Shown in pieces: positions 11,909 through 21,413 of a DNA stretch of 40,533 nt. Source of the stretch: Hofstenia miamia (taxonomy: Eukaryota; Xenacoelomorpha; Acoela; Hofsteniidae); assembly GCA_900660155.1 (NCBI GenBank), contig CABFPE010000307.1, positions 3,671-44,203 on the forward strand, given 5' to 3'. Both the position numbers and the translations under genes were made by a program. Within the stretch, counting starts at the first letter, position 1. Each line of letters opens with the position of its first letter. Under the pieces are notes generated by a model that saw nothing but the letters and a program-made list of their open reading frames with translations, searched no databases and was not told the DNA's origin.

Positions 11909-12335
11909 ATGTTACAAAATGTACCTCTATATTATATAAATCCACAGCCACATACTTTAAAACATCCCCATTTAACACAATTTGCATATACAGTTAGATT
12001 CGGTACCCTTCTTCTTAATCACCTCAATAACTATTTTTATTCCTTAAGATTACTTCTTTCAGGAGATATTAAACTCAACCCAGGACAAATTCTAGAAGAA
12101 TCGCAAATAGAAAATAAACTAAAAAAGTACTGTAATAACTATAAATTTGTTTATCAGAAATGATTTTCTAAACTTAATAAATACGATAGGACAAAACGCA
12201 ATATTCTTAATTATCGAAATTTGGTTACAGCATAACACTGATCCTAATTTGTTTAATCCTGCCCGACATTATTATGACATTTTCACAAAACACCGATTAG
12301 GTAAAGATGGCCGGCTCATGATTTTAACACACACA
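11909..12335 (+). pseudogene. LINE A ORF2 N-terminus: 2A-like motif plus endonuclease start
   Basis: An 84-codon frame (11909-12163) contains a hydrophobic run followed by LLLSGDIKLNPGQ. The next frame (12147-12365) supplies NDFLNLINTIGQNAIFLIIE, then IWLQ and FTKHRLGKDGRLMIL. These correspond to the APE endonuclease opening: 'l..ll..ndi..l.ETWL' with the catalytic Glu in ETWL (here EIWL), then 'yR.DR.grGGGv.i'. A 2A-like sequence just ahead of the endonuclease is a known layout in CR1-clade LINEs, for example in sea urchins. A frameshift separates the two parts, and everything after the DR.GG motif is missing. Not functional. Confidence 0.6.
12050..12088 (+). other. 2A-like ribosome-skipping motif, degenerate
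   Basis: The codons read LLLSGDIKLNPGQ. The canonical 2A core is D(V/I)ExNPG followed by P, with skipping at the G-P bond. Here Glu is Lys and the final Pro is Gln, so efficient skipping is not expected. The hydrophobic residues before SGD also fit. The right arm carries the identical residues at 32005-32043. Confidence 0.65.
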
Positions 12336-12347
12336 CACACACACACA
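12327..12347. repeat. (CA)n tract at the LINE A / LINE B junction
   Basis: An AC dinucleotide run sits exactly between the truncated LINE A endonuclease and the LINE B 3' tail, which carries two copies of attgaataac. The right arm has a shorter run at the same junction (31755-31767). Confidence 0.85.
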
Positions 12348-12471
12348 TTGAATAACATTGAATAACTTTAATAATCCCAAGTTAAATACAAACTGGGATC
12401 AACTAAAAATAACTTAAAACGCGATTAGAGAAAGTTCTCTTAAACGTTTCCGTTCATATTAAGGGGAGTCT

Positions 12472-13870
12472 AAACTTTTTCTTTTGGCGAATAAAGTATG
12501 CTTTATCTTTAATTGTGTGTTCTTCAAAATATTTGTAAAGAGGATGTCGAGGATTTGAAGTCACTTTCCTCATAAGTCTACTGTCTTCTGTATCTCGAAT
12601 TTCATATGCATTATAAAGTTTGTAAGTATAATTTAGGCGATGGCATTTGTGAAAAAATCGATTTAATTTATCTAAATCTGCATTATCTGATCCATATATC
12701 GAAATACCATATCTTACGCGGCTTACTATGAGAGCCTCAAAAACCCAATGTTTTCTTCAATTGAGTAGTATGAGTTAGAAAGATTACGCAAAATAAATAA
12801 AAGTGAATTCAATTTGTTGATTAGTATAGTACCATGAACTGTAAATTTTAGATTTTTCTGAAAAATGACACCAAGAATGTTTGCAGTGGTAGTAGTAGGA
12901 TATGAAATGTTTTGTAACTGACAATTACAAGAATTATTTACACTAAGGCAAAATTCCATCATCAACGTTTTTTTGACGTTTATTTTTAGGTTACATGACT
13001 TTGCCCATTCATTTATGTTGTTAATTTCTTCATCTAACATTTTAGATTGACTAATTGAATTTTTGTAACAAGGAGTACACAATGTAGAATCGTCGGAATA
13101 TTTTATAAGTATATTTTCAGGATTTTTTGTCTTTAGCTGGTCACTGGCAATAGAATATATATTTGGTCCTCCTACAGTACCTTGCGAAGAGCCTAGATTT
13201 ATTACTTTCCAATTCATAGTTGTTGAGTTCAATATTAGTCTATGTGTTCTGTTTTTGAGAAAGCTGTAGAGCCACGAGCAAATAAATGGGTCTTCAATAG
13301 ATTTTTCAAAACAATTAGCTGCATACTCATGGTCTAAAGTATCAAAAGCCTTAGAAAAGTCAACTAATATAGTGTGAACACCGCCAATTTCATGTTTATC
13401 TAATGTTTCTGCCAAAGTATGTTGAAGAGTTGCTAAGTTGTCAATGGTTGACATTCCTATTTTATACACAAATTGATAGGTGTCTCCTTTAGATTGAATA
13501 TTTGGGCTTACAAAGAGCTTATGAACAATTCGTTCAAGTAAACGAGCAGATAATGAAGTAACATTGATACCTCGAATATCACTATCCTTTTGTGCTAAGC
13601 AACTTTTGAAAGAGGATGTAAGTTTGCTCGTTTGTAGATTTCAGGAAATATACCTCTTTGAATTTTAGCATTCCAAAGATTGGGATACACAGGTGCTAAA
13701 ATATCCCAATAGTTTCGGAAAAACCAGTATGGAATTTCATTGGGTCCAGATGAAGACTTCCGACATGTTCTAAGTTGATGAGAAACAATATTTAGAGGTA
13801 TCTCAGGTCCACTGTGTCCTGCTAAAGATTAAACTGGAGCGTCAATATTCCTATAATTTTCTGGTCGTGT
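12472..13870 (-). pseudogene. LINE B reverse transcriptase, left copy
   Basis: The longest frame (12726-13469) holds GVHTILVDFSKAFDTLDH (RT block with the first catalytic Asp), a SSQGTVGGPN block (usual form PQGSvLGP), ILIKYSDDSTLC (the active-site box, YSDD instead of the usual YADD), then WAKSCNLKIN..KT and the thumb start ANILGVIFQKNLKF. The upstream fingers block (GPNEIPYWFFRNYWDILAP, about 13690-13745) is in another frame with stops. A 1-bp deletion relative to the right copy near 12755 ends the frame early; the true C-terminus lies near 12472. Two frameshifts and stops make it inactive. Confidence 0.8.
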
Positions 13871-13873
13871 TGA

Positions 13874-15000
13874 TCACATTGCTAATACATTATTAAGTGT
13901 TTCACCATCAAATTTGGATTCATCAATTCGTTTGTTTGCAAATTTTCGGTGTGTAATATCATCCATTTTCTTCAACCAAGATTGAACTCCTCTTTTGGTT
14001 GTAGAATTTAATCGCATTTCTTGAAATCTTTTTGAAAGAGCATGCGCTTTATAACTGTTACCAGTATACAAGGCTCTGTTTTTGAGCTTTAAGATGTATT
14101 TAATGCGAGGAGTCATCCAGTAAGGGTCTCTAGAGCTCATCCATACATGGCGTTTCAGAAAAGTTTCATGAATCATTTTCTGCATAAGTTCTTCAAATTC
14201 TCGGATTTTTTCTTCTTCTGGATTTGGAATCATGAATTTACTCAGATCAAGATTATGTAGTTTAAAGGTTAGTTTTTGATGAAATTTACGTCCAAAATCT
14301 AGAAAGCTAACACGTTTTCTTGAGTTTGGAAGACTTATTTTAGGAATAAGTATTAATGCCTTATGATCTGAGATAATACCAATATCTACAGTTTCAAGAT
14401 GATCAACTAAATGAGGATACATGATATACAACTTGTCAAGTTGTTGGTCTTGGCGTGTAGGTGGAGAGTTAAGTTCAACTAGATCAGATGATGTAATAAG
14501 ATAATCTAAATTAAGGCTATTCCAATCACCTGCACTTATTGCTACAGCAGTAGGATAATATTTAATTAGTTCTGAATATGATGATGAGTTATAATTAATA
14601 AGGCTATTTTGTCGAGATGGCGGACTATATGAAGCATTAATAATGAATGTACCATATTGTTTAGTGGTGATGTTCCTTTTATCCAAAAAGATTCGGTATC
14701 TCCATCTGACGTACTAATAATTTCACTGTATAAAGAGTCACTAATGTATATTATAATACCACCTCCTTTATGAAGCCTAAGACATGTTGAGGATTGACAG
14801 TTGAATATTTCTCTATCTCTTCTGTAATGAGTAAATCGGTATTGATAGCAATATAATGATCAGGATGTAACTTCTTCAAATGGGTTTCTGTAACAATACA
14901 AATGTCAACATTAAGAGAATGCAGGTGTTCACCTAAAACCGGAGATATTTTCTTGATCCAGAGAGATAACTTAGAATAGACATTGCATTAATAAGTAGAA
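13874..15000 (-). pseudogene. LINE B APE-type endonuclease, left copy
   Basis: A 270-codon frame (13874-14686) begins within the endonuclease: INASYSPPSR, AISAGDWNSLN (the GDfN motif), PTRQDQQLDKLYI and DIGIISDHKALIL (the catalytic SDH motif). It continues into the linker ahead of the RT. The N-terminal part, with the ETHL and DR..GGG blocks, lies at about 14690-15000 in other frames with stops. This long intact stretch shows the copy is not very old. Confidence 0.75.
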
Positions 15001-15009
15001 ATTTTGGAA

Positions 15010-15870
15010 GATTTTGTTGAGCTTTTAATTGTCAGAGGTGTGGTGGTGGATCAGTATTTCCCCAGTCAATCTTAATCAATCGATTTACTTGTAATTTATA
15101 TATTGGACATGTTACAGAAAAAACAAAGTGGTTATAGATTGCATTTGATGTACGCATATATGTTTTTCCTCATCTCTTTTTAAGAGGCAATCATTATAAC
15201 TGTGATCACCAACACAGAAAGCACAAATTAATTTGTTAGATTGACAGCTATTTTTCTTATGACCGTATTTTAAACATTTACTACAAATTTGTGGCTTCAC
15301 AACATCCTTAATTGAGCAAAAGCGATGCCAAAATGATAATGGGCTATTAAAAAAAGTTTCAAGTAGTCCTTAACACAACTCTATCACCCGATTTAACACT
15401 ATATGAATACAAATATTGTATAGCTGCTTTATCTTTTAACTGCGGATTACTGCGAAACAATTCTTCTAAAAAATTTGTAGAATTAATGGGGCCAAAACCT
15501 TTCGGAATATAAGAAACTGAAATTGTTGGCTTTAATTTATTTGAAACCTTAGAGGAATATCCCATCTTTGATGCTTCTTCAACTATAAATTTAGCAGGTC
15601 CATTGTCCAGAATATTTAGAATTATATGTCCTGTTTTCTTAGCACGCGCAGATAGCATTGTAGGTGCATCGTCTGGTAGGATAGATGGAAGTTCGTCCTG
15701 CAGGGCAGATACAGTTTCTTTATTAACTTGATCTTTTACTTCTGATTTTAATATAATAGTATTTGTTTTAATAACATGTTTTTTAATACGTTTTGCAACT
15801 TGTGCATAGCTTGTTGATTCTTTAGCAACATAATTTACGGGAACACTTTGTTTTGTTGAAAATAATTAAT
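15010..15870 (-). pseudogene. LINE B gag-like ORF1 with zinc knuckles, left copy
   Basis: From about 15870 one frame runs NYVAKESTSYAQVAKRIKKH, an acidic middle, then ARAKKTGHIILNILDNGPAK and FVLRTT-like text to 15359, an RNA-binding gag-type domain. A second frame (15112-15300) has CCHC knuckles CSKCLKYGHKKNSC and CAFCVGDHSYNDC. The third knuckle (CVHC...H....C) is destroyed here by a 22-bp deletion near 15150, still present in the right copy. Such gag-like ORF1 proteins coat the element RNA in Jockey/R1-type LINEs. No start codon is visible upstream; the stop near 15871 suggests 5' truncation. Confidence 0.7.
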
Positions 15871-16640
15871 AGCAAATGCTAAATATGTGATCGCAAATTA
15901 CTTTAAATATAAACTTCAAAGAACTTTTGTTGATTTAATATACACGACTGTGTACATAAATTTTTGCAGTTTTATACAACTAAAATGCTTTGCATGGCAA
16001 ACTTGTCAAATAACTTTGTCACCAGGTTACAAGCTGAGACAATTATATTTTCAAATATATTTTATAAGCTTCATTTGTCTTTTGTTGATTATCAAAAATG
16101 CGTTTATAATGTGGCCACTTTTTTTACTTGAGCTATAGATCAAATTTTAATGTGATGTTGGTTTAACAAAATATATTAATAACAGCATATGTATCCATAC
16201 CTTATGGCAAGAATGGTTTGAGCAACAATTGCCTCTCGATAATGCCAAAAAATCATAAAATTAAAAAAAACGAAATAAAAACCATATATAATGTGAATTA
16301 AAAATGATACTAACACAATAAATGCAAAATTCAGCTTTCAGTAAGATGTTTAATTGAACAAATGATAGCTGCTTGCTCTCTCAGGTATACATAATGTGCA
16401 CATAAAAATTTAAAAAATACCTCTGCATGGTCTTTTCCAACAAAAATAAAAAATAGTCAAAAGTTAAACAGGACGTAAAGAAGTTAAAACTTCATACTAA
16501 ACTTTCCTCAAACACAAAACCTTTGGCAAATAACCTTTGCTAACAGGAACACATTTAGGAATTTCTGATGGGGGCATTTCTATTTTGTTGAAATTTAGTG
16601 TTCAATTACATGTTATATTCTTCTCAAACTTTTAAAATGT
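15871..16640. other. AT-rich DNA before the gap, no recognised gene
   Basis: I see nothing here beyond AT-rich sequence. A short plus-strand frame at 15887-16138 is hydrophobic but matches no family I know. Confidence 0.4.
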
Positions 16641-17640
16641 NNNNNNNNNNNNNNNNNNNNNNNNNNNNNNNNNNNNNNNNNNNNNNNNNNNNNNNNNNNN
16701 NNNNNNNNNNNNNNNNNNNNNNNNNNNNNNNNNNNNNNNNNNNNNNNNNNNNNNNNNNNNNNNNNNNNNNNNNNNNNNNNNNNNNNNNNNNNNNNNNNNN
16801 NNNNNNNNNNNNNNNNNNNNNNNNNNNNNNNNNNNNNNNNNNNNNNNNNNNNNNNNNNNNNNNNNNNNNNNNNNNNNNNNNNNNNNNNNNNNNNNNNNNN
16901 NNNNNNNNNNNNNNNNNNNNNNNNNNNNNNNNNNNNNNNNNNNNNNNNNNNNNNNNNNNNNNNNNNNNNNNNNNNNNNNNNNNNNNNNNNNNNNNNNNNN
17001 NNNNNNNNNNNNNNNNNNNNNNNNNNNNNNNNNNNNNNNNNNNNNNNNNNNNNNNNNNNNNNNNNNNNNNNNNNNNNNNNNNNNNNNNNNNNNNNNNNNN
17101 NNNNNNNNNNNNNNNNNNNNNNNNNNNNNNNNNNNNNNNNNNNNNNNNNNNNNNNNNNNNNNNNNNNNNNNNNNNNNNNNNNNNNNNNNNNNNNNNNNNN
17201 NNNNNNNNNNNNNNNNNNNNNNNNNNNNNNNNNNNNNNNNNNNNNNNNNNNNNNNNNNNNNNNNNNNNNNNNNNNNNNNNNNNNNNNNNNNNNNNNNNNN
17301 NNNNNNNNNNNNNNNNNNNNNNNNNNNNNNNNNNNNNNNNNNNNNNNNNNNNNNNNNNNNNNNNNNNNNNNNNNNNNNNNNNNNNNNNNNNNNNNNNNNN
17401 NNNNNNNNNNNNNNNNNNNNNNNNNNNNNNNNNNNNNNNNNNNNNNNNNNNNNNNNNNNNNNNNNNNNNNNNNNNNNNNNNNNNNNNNNNNNNNNNNNNN
17501 NNNNNNNNNNNNNNNNNNNNNNNNNNNNNNNNNNNNNNNNNNNNNNNNNNNNNNNNNNNNNNNNNNNNNNNNNNNNNNNNNNNNNNNNNNNNNNNNNNNN
17601 NNNNNNNNNNNNNNNNNNNNNNNNNNNNNNNNNNNNNNNN
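16641..17640. other. Assembly gap (1000 N)
   Basis: Exactly 1000 N bases, the usual placeholder for a scaffold join of unknown size. A single N also occurs at 18333. Order and distance across this gap, including the spacing of the two inverted-repeat arms, are not guaranteed. Confidence 0.98.
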
Positions 17641-18400
17641 AGTGGAGATTACTGATAGACGTCAAAGTTGTGAAAACATTTCTGCATGAATATGAATCGT
17701 ATGTAAACACAGAGAAAAAGTGAAAGCAATAGTAGAAAGAGATGACTATAAAAAATCAAAGGAGATAATGCTAAAAAACTATAACAGAGAGAGGGTCTGC
17801 ATTGTAGGCACAATAATGCTAGATCAACTCTATACACAAGGGAGACCTATTAACATACAACTACAGGAAAGAAATAGAAGATTGAACTCTGAGAGCAATA
17901 ATGCTATTCTCTGAGGTAAACAACATTGTATGGACAGACATCTGGGAAAGAAAGTACTGCTATTATTATGTTACAAAAAGAGTTGAAATTGTTACAATGA
18001 TGCAGGTCAACAAGAACAATCCTAACAGCATTGCTGAGTTAGAAGTAAGAGACAACATTAGCTAGTTCTACAAAGATGTAGTAAATACCCGCAGTTTATG
18101 AAAAGTATTCATGTTCTTCTTACCCAACAATCAGATTAGGGAAGATTTGGCCCCTATGAGCAGATCTGACCCACAAATGACATTGATGATAGGAATCAAA
18201 GGGATACAACTATACCACAAATACTACGAAATATTCTCACAGAAAATCAACGAACTACAAGAGATTATGTTGATAGAGGCGGAAATTTGAGAAACATGAT
18301 TCCTAAAATATGCTAACACAGTAACAACCAAANTTTGCAGAAATTAGGAGATGAAATTAACATGAACAAGTAAGAATTAAACAGAAGAAGTTTAATTGAT
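17641..18400 (+). pseudogene. Unrecognised repeat protein, copy 1 (broken)
   Basis: This is a paralogue of the sequence at 20560-21260. It begins at the gap edge inside the protein. Matching blocks include KAIVERDDYKKSKEIMLKNY (17722-17781), VTKRVEIVTMMQVNKNNP (about 17970-18025), a YKDVVNTRSL block, and QMTLMIGIKGIQLY (from about 18176) followed by KYYEIFSQKINELQEI. Stops occur, for example after the KDVVNTRSL block, and the conserved C-terminus of copy 2 is missing. The frame is unbroken at a point where copy 2 has a 1-bp insertion (about 21064), so the two decayed independently. I know no family for it; length and function are unknown. Confidence 0.5.
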
Positions 18401-20120
18401 TGATGAAGTAAATTACTTTTGATTTATCTTTGCAACAGATTTGATTGCTAATTCAAAGAGAAAGCTAAAATTTGAGGCAGATAAGTAGTACTCGGGAATC
18501 CCAGACAATTATTGGGCTTTGCATTAGGCTGCACCTTTCATCCAATTTCTTGTTCAGAGAAGAAATTAGGTTCATTTCATAATTTGAGAAATTTTATATT
18601 CAATTTTGCCATATGAAACTTGCTATGTCAATACATTAATGAAAAAATGAAATATTAAATTTAGACATTTCTTTATCATCTAGAAAAGCATCTATGATCA
18701 ATCCCTGTAAGGAAGTTTTTTTCTGACATTTCACTATTGCATATTATGTTGTTGATCTCTTAAAGAACTTGCAAGGATTTTAAAAATTTTACCAACATCC
18801 TGGAGAGCTTCAATAGCTCTTTCAAAGGTTTTAATATTATAAATAACTATAGCATAATATACTAATATTTATTATAAATTACAAACCTATAAAATATATA
18901 GCAACTAATGCAGCATATATGACACGATTGATTTAATATTATAATATAAATATTATTGTCTAAACAATGCTTGTATTCAGGCTAGATTTTTTACAAAGAA
19001 ATAGAAAATATTTTCAATTGAAAGTAGTATATGTAAGAATATAAATTTCATCTAATTAATGAATTTTTATTGTAGAATTAGAGATGCTTGTAAGAAGGAT
19101 AATTAATATTTAAAAATTAGATTATAATCAACAGAGGCATAAGCTTCAAATCAAGTGAAGAGTACATTGATTTACTAAATTACACAAGACTTTAAGCACT
19201 GATTTTGTCTGTTGTTAGAGGTCTCAGACAGAAGATGTTAGAATACCTACTTGAAAGACGTTAAAATTGGACTCATCTAGTCGAGATAACTGGACAAAGA
19301 TGGGGGTTTGATTAACAGAGTTTGAGGTTTTGAATAAAGAAATGAAAGTTTGAAAAAGAATAGAGATAAGTCAGGATATAGAAAAAGGAAAAGTATTAAA
19401 TTGGAAAGAAGTTTAAATGGTTGACATTGGAACCTGAAATAAGTAATAAAAGTGAACATAGAATGACTGAAATCGTGGGTGGGACCCTGTCCAATATCAG
19501 TCGGAAATTGTCATAAAAATAGAAATGGAGATATTTGTTTTATAAAGAACTCATATCTCTTTTGCAAAGTTGAATTCTTACATTTACGACTTTGAACAAG
19601 CATTTCTTATTTAATATTGGTCAAAAACACGTAGTTTACATATGTTAAAAGAAGCAACAAGTCAAGCAGGATTTAAAAAGTAAATCCTTACTCATAGTAA
19701 AACAACTAATGTTATACAGTAACAATAGATATATAGTGACAATGCCTGGTAGAGGATATTACATTATGAACAGATTTTTTGAATATTCTCACATGAATGG
19801 ATGTTATCAAGATAGCTTTTATTATTTCTGTTATTGTAGCCACATATATTTTTTCTATGTTATAAGGTTGTCTATTTTTTAAGATAAATAAATAAATCTT
19901 CTTAAGGGAGGAATTTCAGCTGTAATAGTATGTATTTTCTAAAATACACCAGTACTTGTTAAATATCCATAAGGGCAAATTATTTGGAAAGTTGCTTTTT
20001 GACAACATTTGTACATAAAATGCAATACTTTATTAAATTCCAGTAATTAATTACAAGTATTTTCAATAATAAATTCAATAATTAATCTTTTCCCACCAAT
20101 ATCTTGATAACAACATCTTT
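18401..20120. other. AT-rich stretch with no recognised gene
   Basis: No domain, tRNA or clear repeat was seen. The minus frame at 19277-19459 is Leu/Phe/Ser-rich low complexity and is not credible as a gene. Confidence 0.4.
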
Positions 20121-20165
20121 TTGCCAATATATCATTTTTTCTTCTGGTTAAATTTAATTTTTGAA

Positions 20166-21413
20166 ATGGAAAAAGAAGAAATTCGCTCTAGAAATTATCA
20201 GTACATGAAGGAGCAGCAAATATTAGCATCAATGAAACTAATGTCGACAGAGGCGTTCACAAAAACTGAATTAGAAGAGATGCTAAAACCATGCAATCAG
20301 TTAGTGGTGGACGTAGAATGCATTATGTCAAAGTTGGAAGTGAACAACAAGATCCAAGTGAGAATGAGCAAGAGAGGCTTAACACAAATATTCTGGGAAA
20401 CATTAAAAGAAAGTAAGATGAATTACCCAGCAACAATTGGACTGGCAACAACACTGATAACGTCAGAAGACTATAGAGAGACAAAGCAACAAATAAGAAT
20501 CAAAATTCTCATATGCACCCCACCACAAACAGTGTCTATTCTGATGGTACTCCCATGATGGAGAATACCAAAAAATGTGAAGATTGCCAAAACTTTCTTA
20601 AACAAATACAAGACTTACATGAATACAAAAGAAGTAGCAAAAGCAATAGTTGAACAAGATGATTACAAAAAGATGAAGGAAATATTACTAAAAAACTATG
20701 TCAAGGAAAAGGTATATGTTGAGGGAGCAACTGATTCATGAACAGTTAAAAGAACTATGAGAAGAAATAGATAAATGACCAACAAAGGTGATCATGCTGT
20801 TTTTGGGAGTAAAAGATGTAGTGTGGTTGGACTTATGGGACAAAGAGTATCACTTTTATGATGTCACAAAAAGAGTAGAGATAGTGACAATGATGAGACT
20901 AAATAGGAACAATCCAATGACAATAACAGAAGAGGAGGTGAGAGAGAACATAACCTTCTTTTATAAGGACGTGGCAAACACAAGGAGCCTCAGGAGGGTT
21001 TTGACAATCTTTTACCAGAACACAATAATATGCAAAGTGTAGAGCAGATGCACAGATGACATTGAATGATAGCAATAAAAGGAATCCATCTATACCAGAA
21101 ATTCTATGAGATCTTCTCAGAGAAAATGAATGAACTTAGAGAGATCACATCAATATCAGAAAATATTAAAGAGGCAAAATTCCTACGATGCCACAGTACA
21201 GTAACAATAGAGAGAGAGGTGGTACTAAAAATAACCAAACAACCAGAATTTGCAACAACAAGCTGGAGCAATCCCCAAGCGGAAACAATAATTAAAAAAG
21301 CAGATGAATTTGTCCACAGAGAATGCGCAGTGCTAAAAATAAAACAAGCTGGGGAGGGTGTGTATCATAATCCAAAGCATAATGCTGCTAAAAGAAGAAA
21401 GAAGATCAGATGA
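20166..21413 (+). pseudogene. Unrecognised repeat protein, copy 2 (broken)
   Basis: A start at 20166 (MEKEEIRSRNYQYMKEQQIL) opens a charged, helical-looking frame. It runs to a TGA at 20556-20558, continues in the same frame (WRIPKNVKIAKTFLNKYKTY, then KAIVEQDDYKKMKEILLKNY) to a stop near 20738, and resumes in other frames: 20788-21042 (VTKRVEIVTMMRLNRNNP, YKDVANTRSLRRVL) and 21066-21413 (GIHLYQKFYEIFSEKMNELR, to a basic C-terminus YHNPKHNAAKRRKKIR). The reconstructed span is about 400 residues. Copy 1 and a C-terminal scrap at 23743 share these blocks, so it is a dispersed family. No DDE, RT, protease or helicase motif was seen. It may be a mobile-element gene or an amplified host gene. Confidence 0.5.

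Larger units (their letters stand above)
10450..12335 (+). mobile_element. LINE A (CR1-like), 5' part, left copy
   Basis: A non-LTR element retaining a 5' leader, an ORF1-like region, a 2A-like motif and the first part of an APE endonuclease. It stops abruptly at a (CA)n tract (12327-12347), directly against the 3' end of the oppositely oriented LINE B. No LINE A RT occurs beyond LINE B, so this is not a simple insertion of B into a complete A. The 5' boundary is approximate. Confidence 0.6.
10207..15325 (+). repeat. Left arm of ~5-kb long inverted repeat
   Basis: This arm is the reverse complement of 28793-34226. It can be matched from gaactctacc (10207) through the (TA)n tract, LINE A and LINE B to about 15321 (attgagcaaaa). 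Most blocks are nearly identical base for base. Differences include an 85-bp stretch (10316-10400) replaced by mariner-like DNA in the other arm, an extra duplicated segment at 11298-11362 here, a 22-bp deletion near 15150 here, and the RT palm block that only this arm keeps. Confidence 0.85.
12348..15870 (-). mobile_element. LINE B (gag + endonuclease + RT), left copy
   Basis: A nearly full-length but broken non-LTR retrotransposon on the minus strand, 5'-truncated near 15870. The order is gag-like ORF1 with CCHC knuckles (15870-15010), APE endonuclease (15000-13874), RT (13870-12472), 3' UTR, and a 3' end with a ttattcaatg repeat near 12350. The gag type with zinc knuckles followed by APE endonuclease places it in the Jockey/I/R1-like part of the LINE tree. 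This copy keeps the RT palm that the right copy has lost. Confidence 0.75.

Noticed and set aside
12335..12348. Tail-to-tail LINE A/B as a twin-primed inversion of a single element
   Set aside because: LINE B has its own complete endonuclease region, distinct from the one in LINE A, so they are two families. Twin priming inverts the 5' part of one element and does not place it beyond the 3' end.
16598..17710. Open frames of about 365 codons on both strands through the N run
   Set aside because: They consist almost entirely of N bases and carry no coding information.
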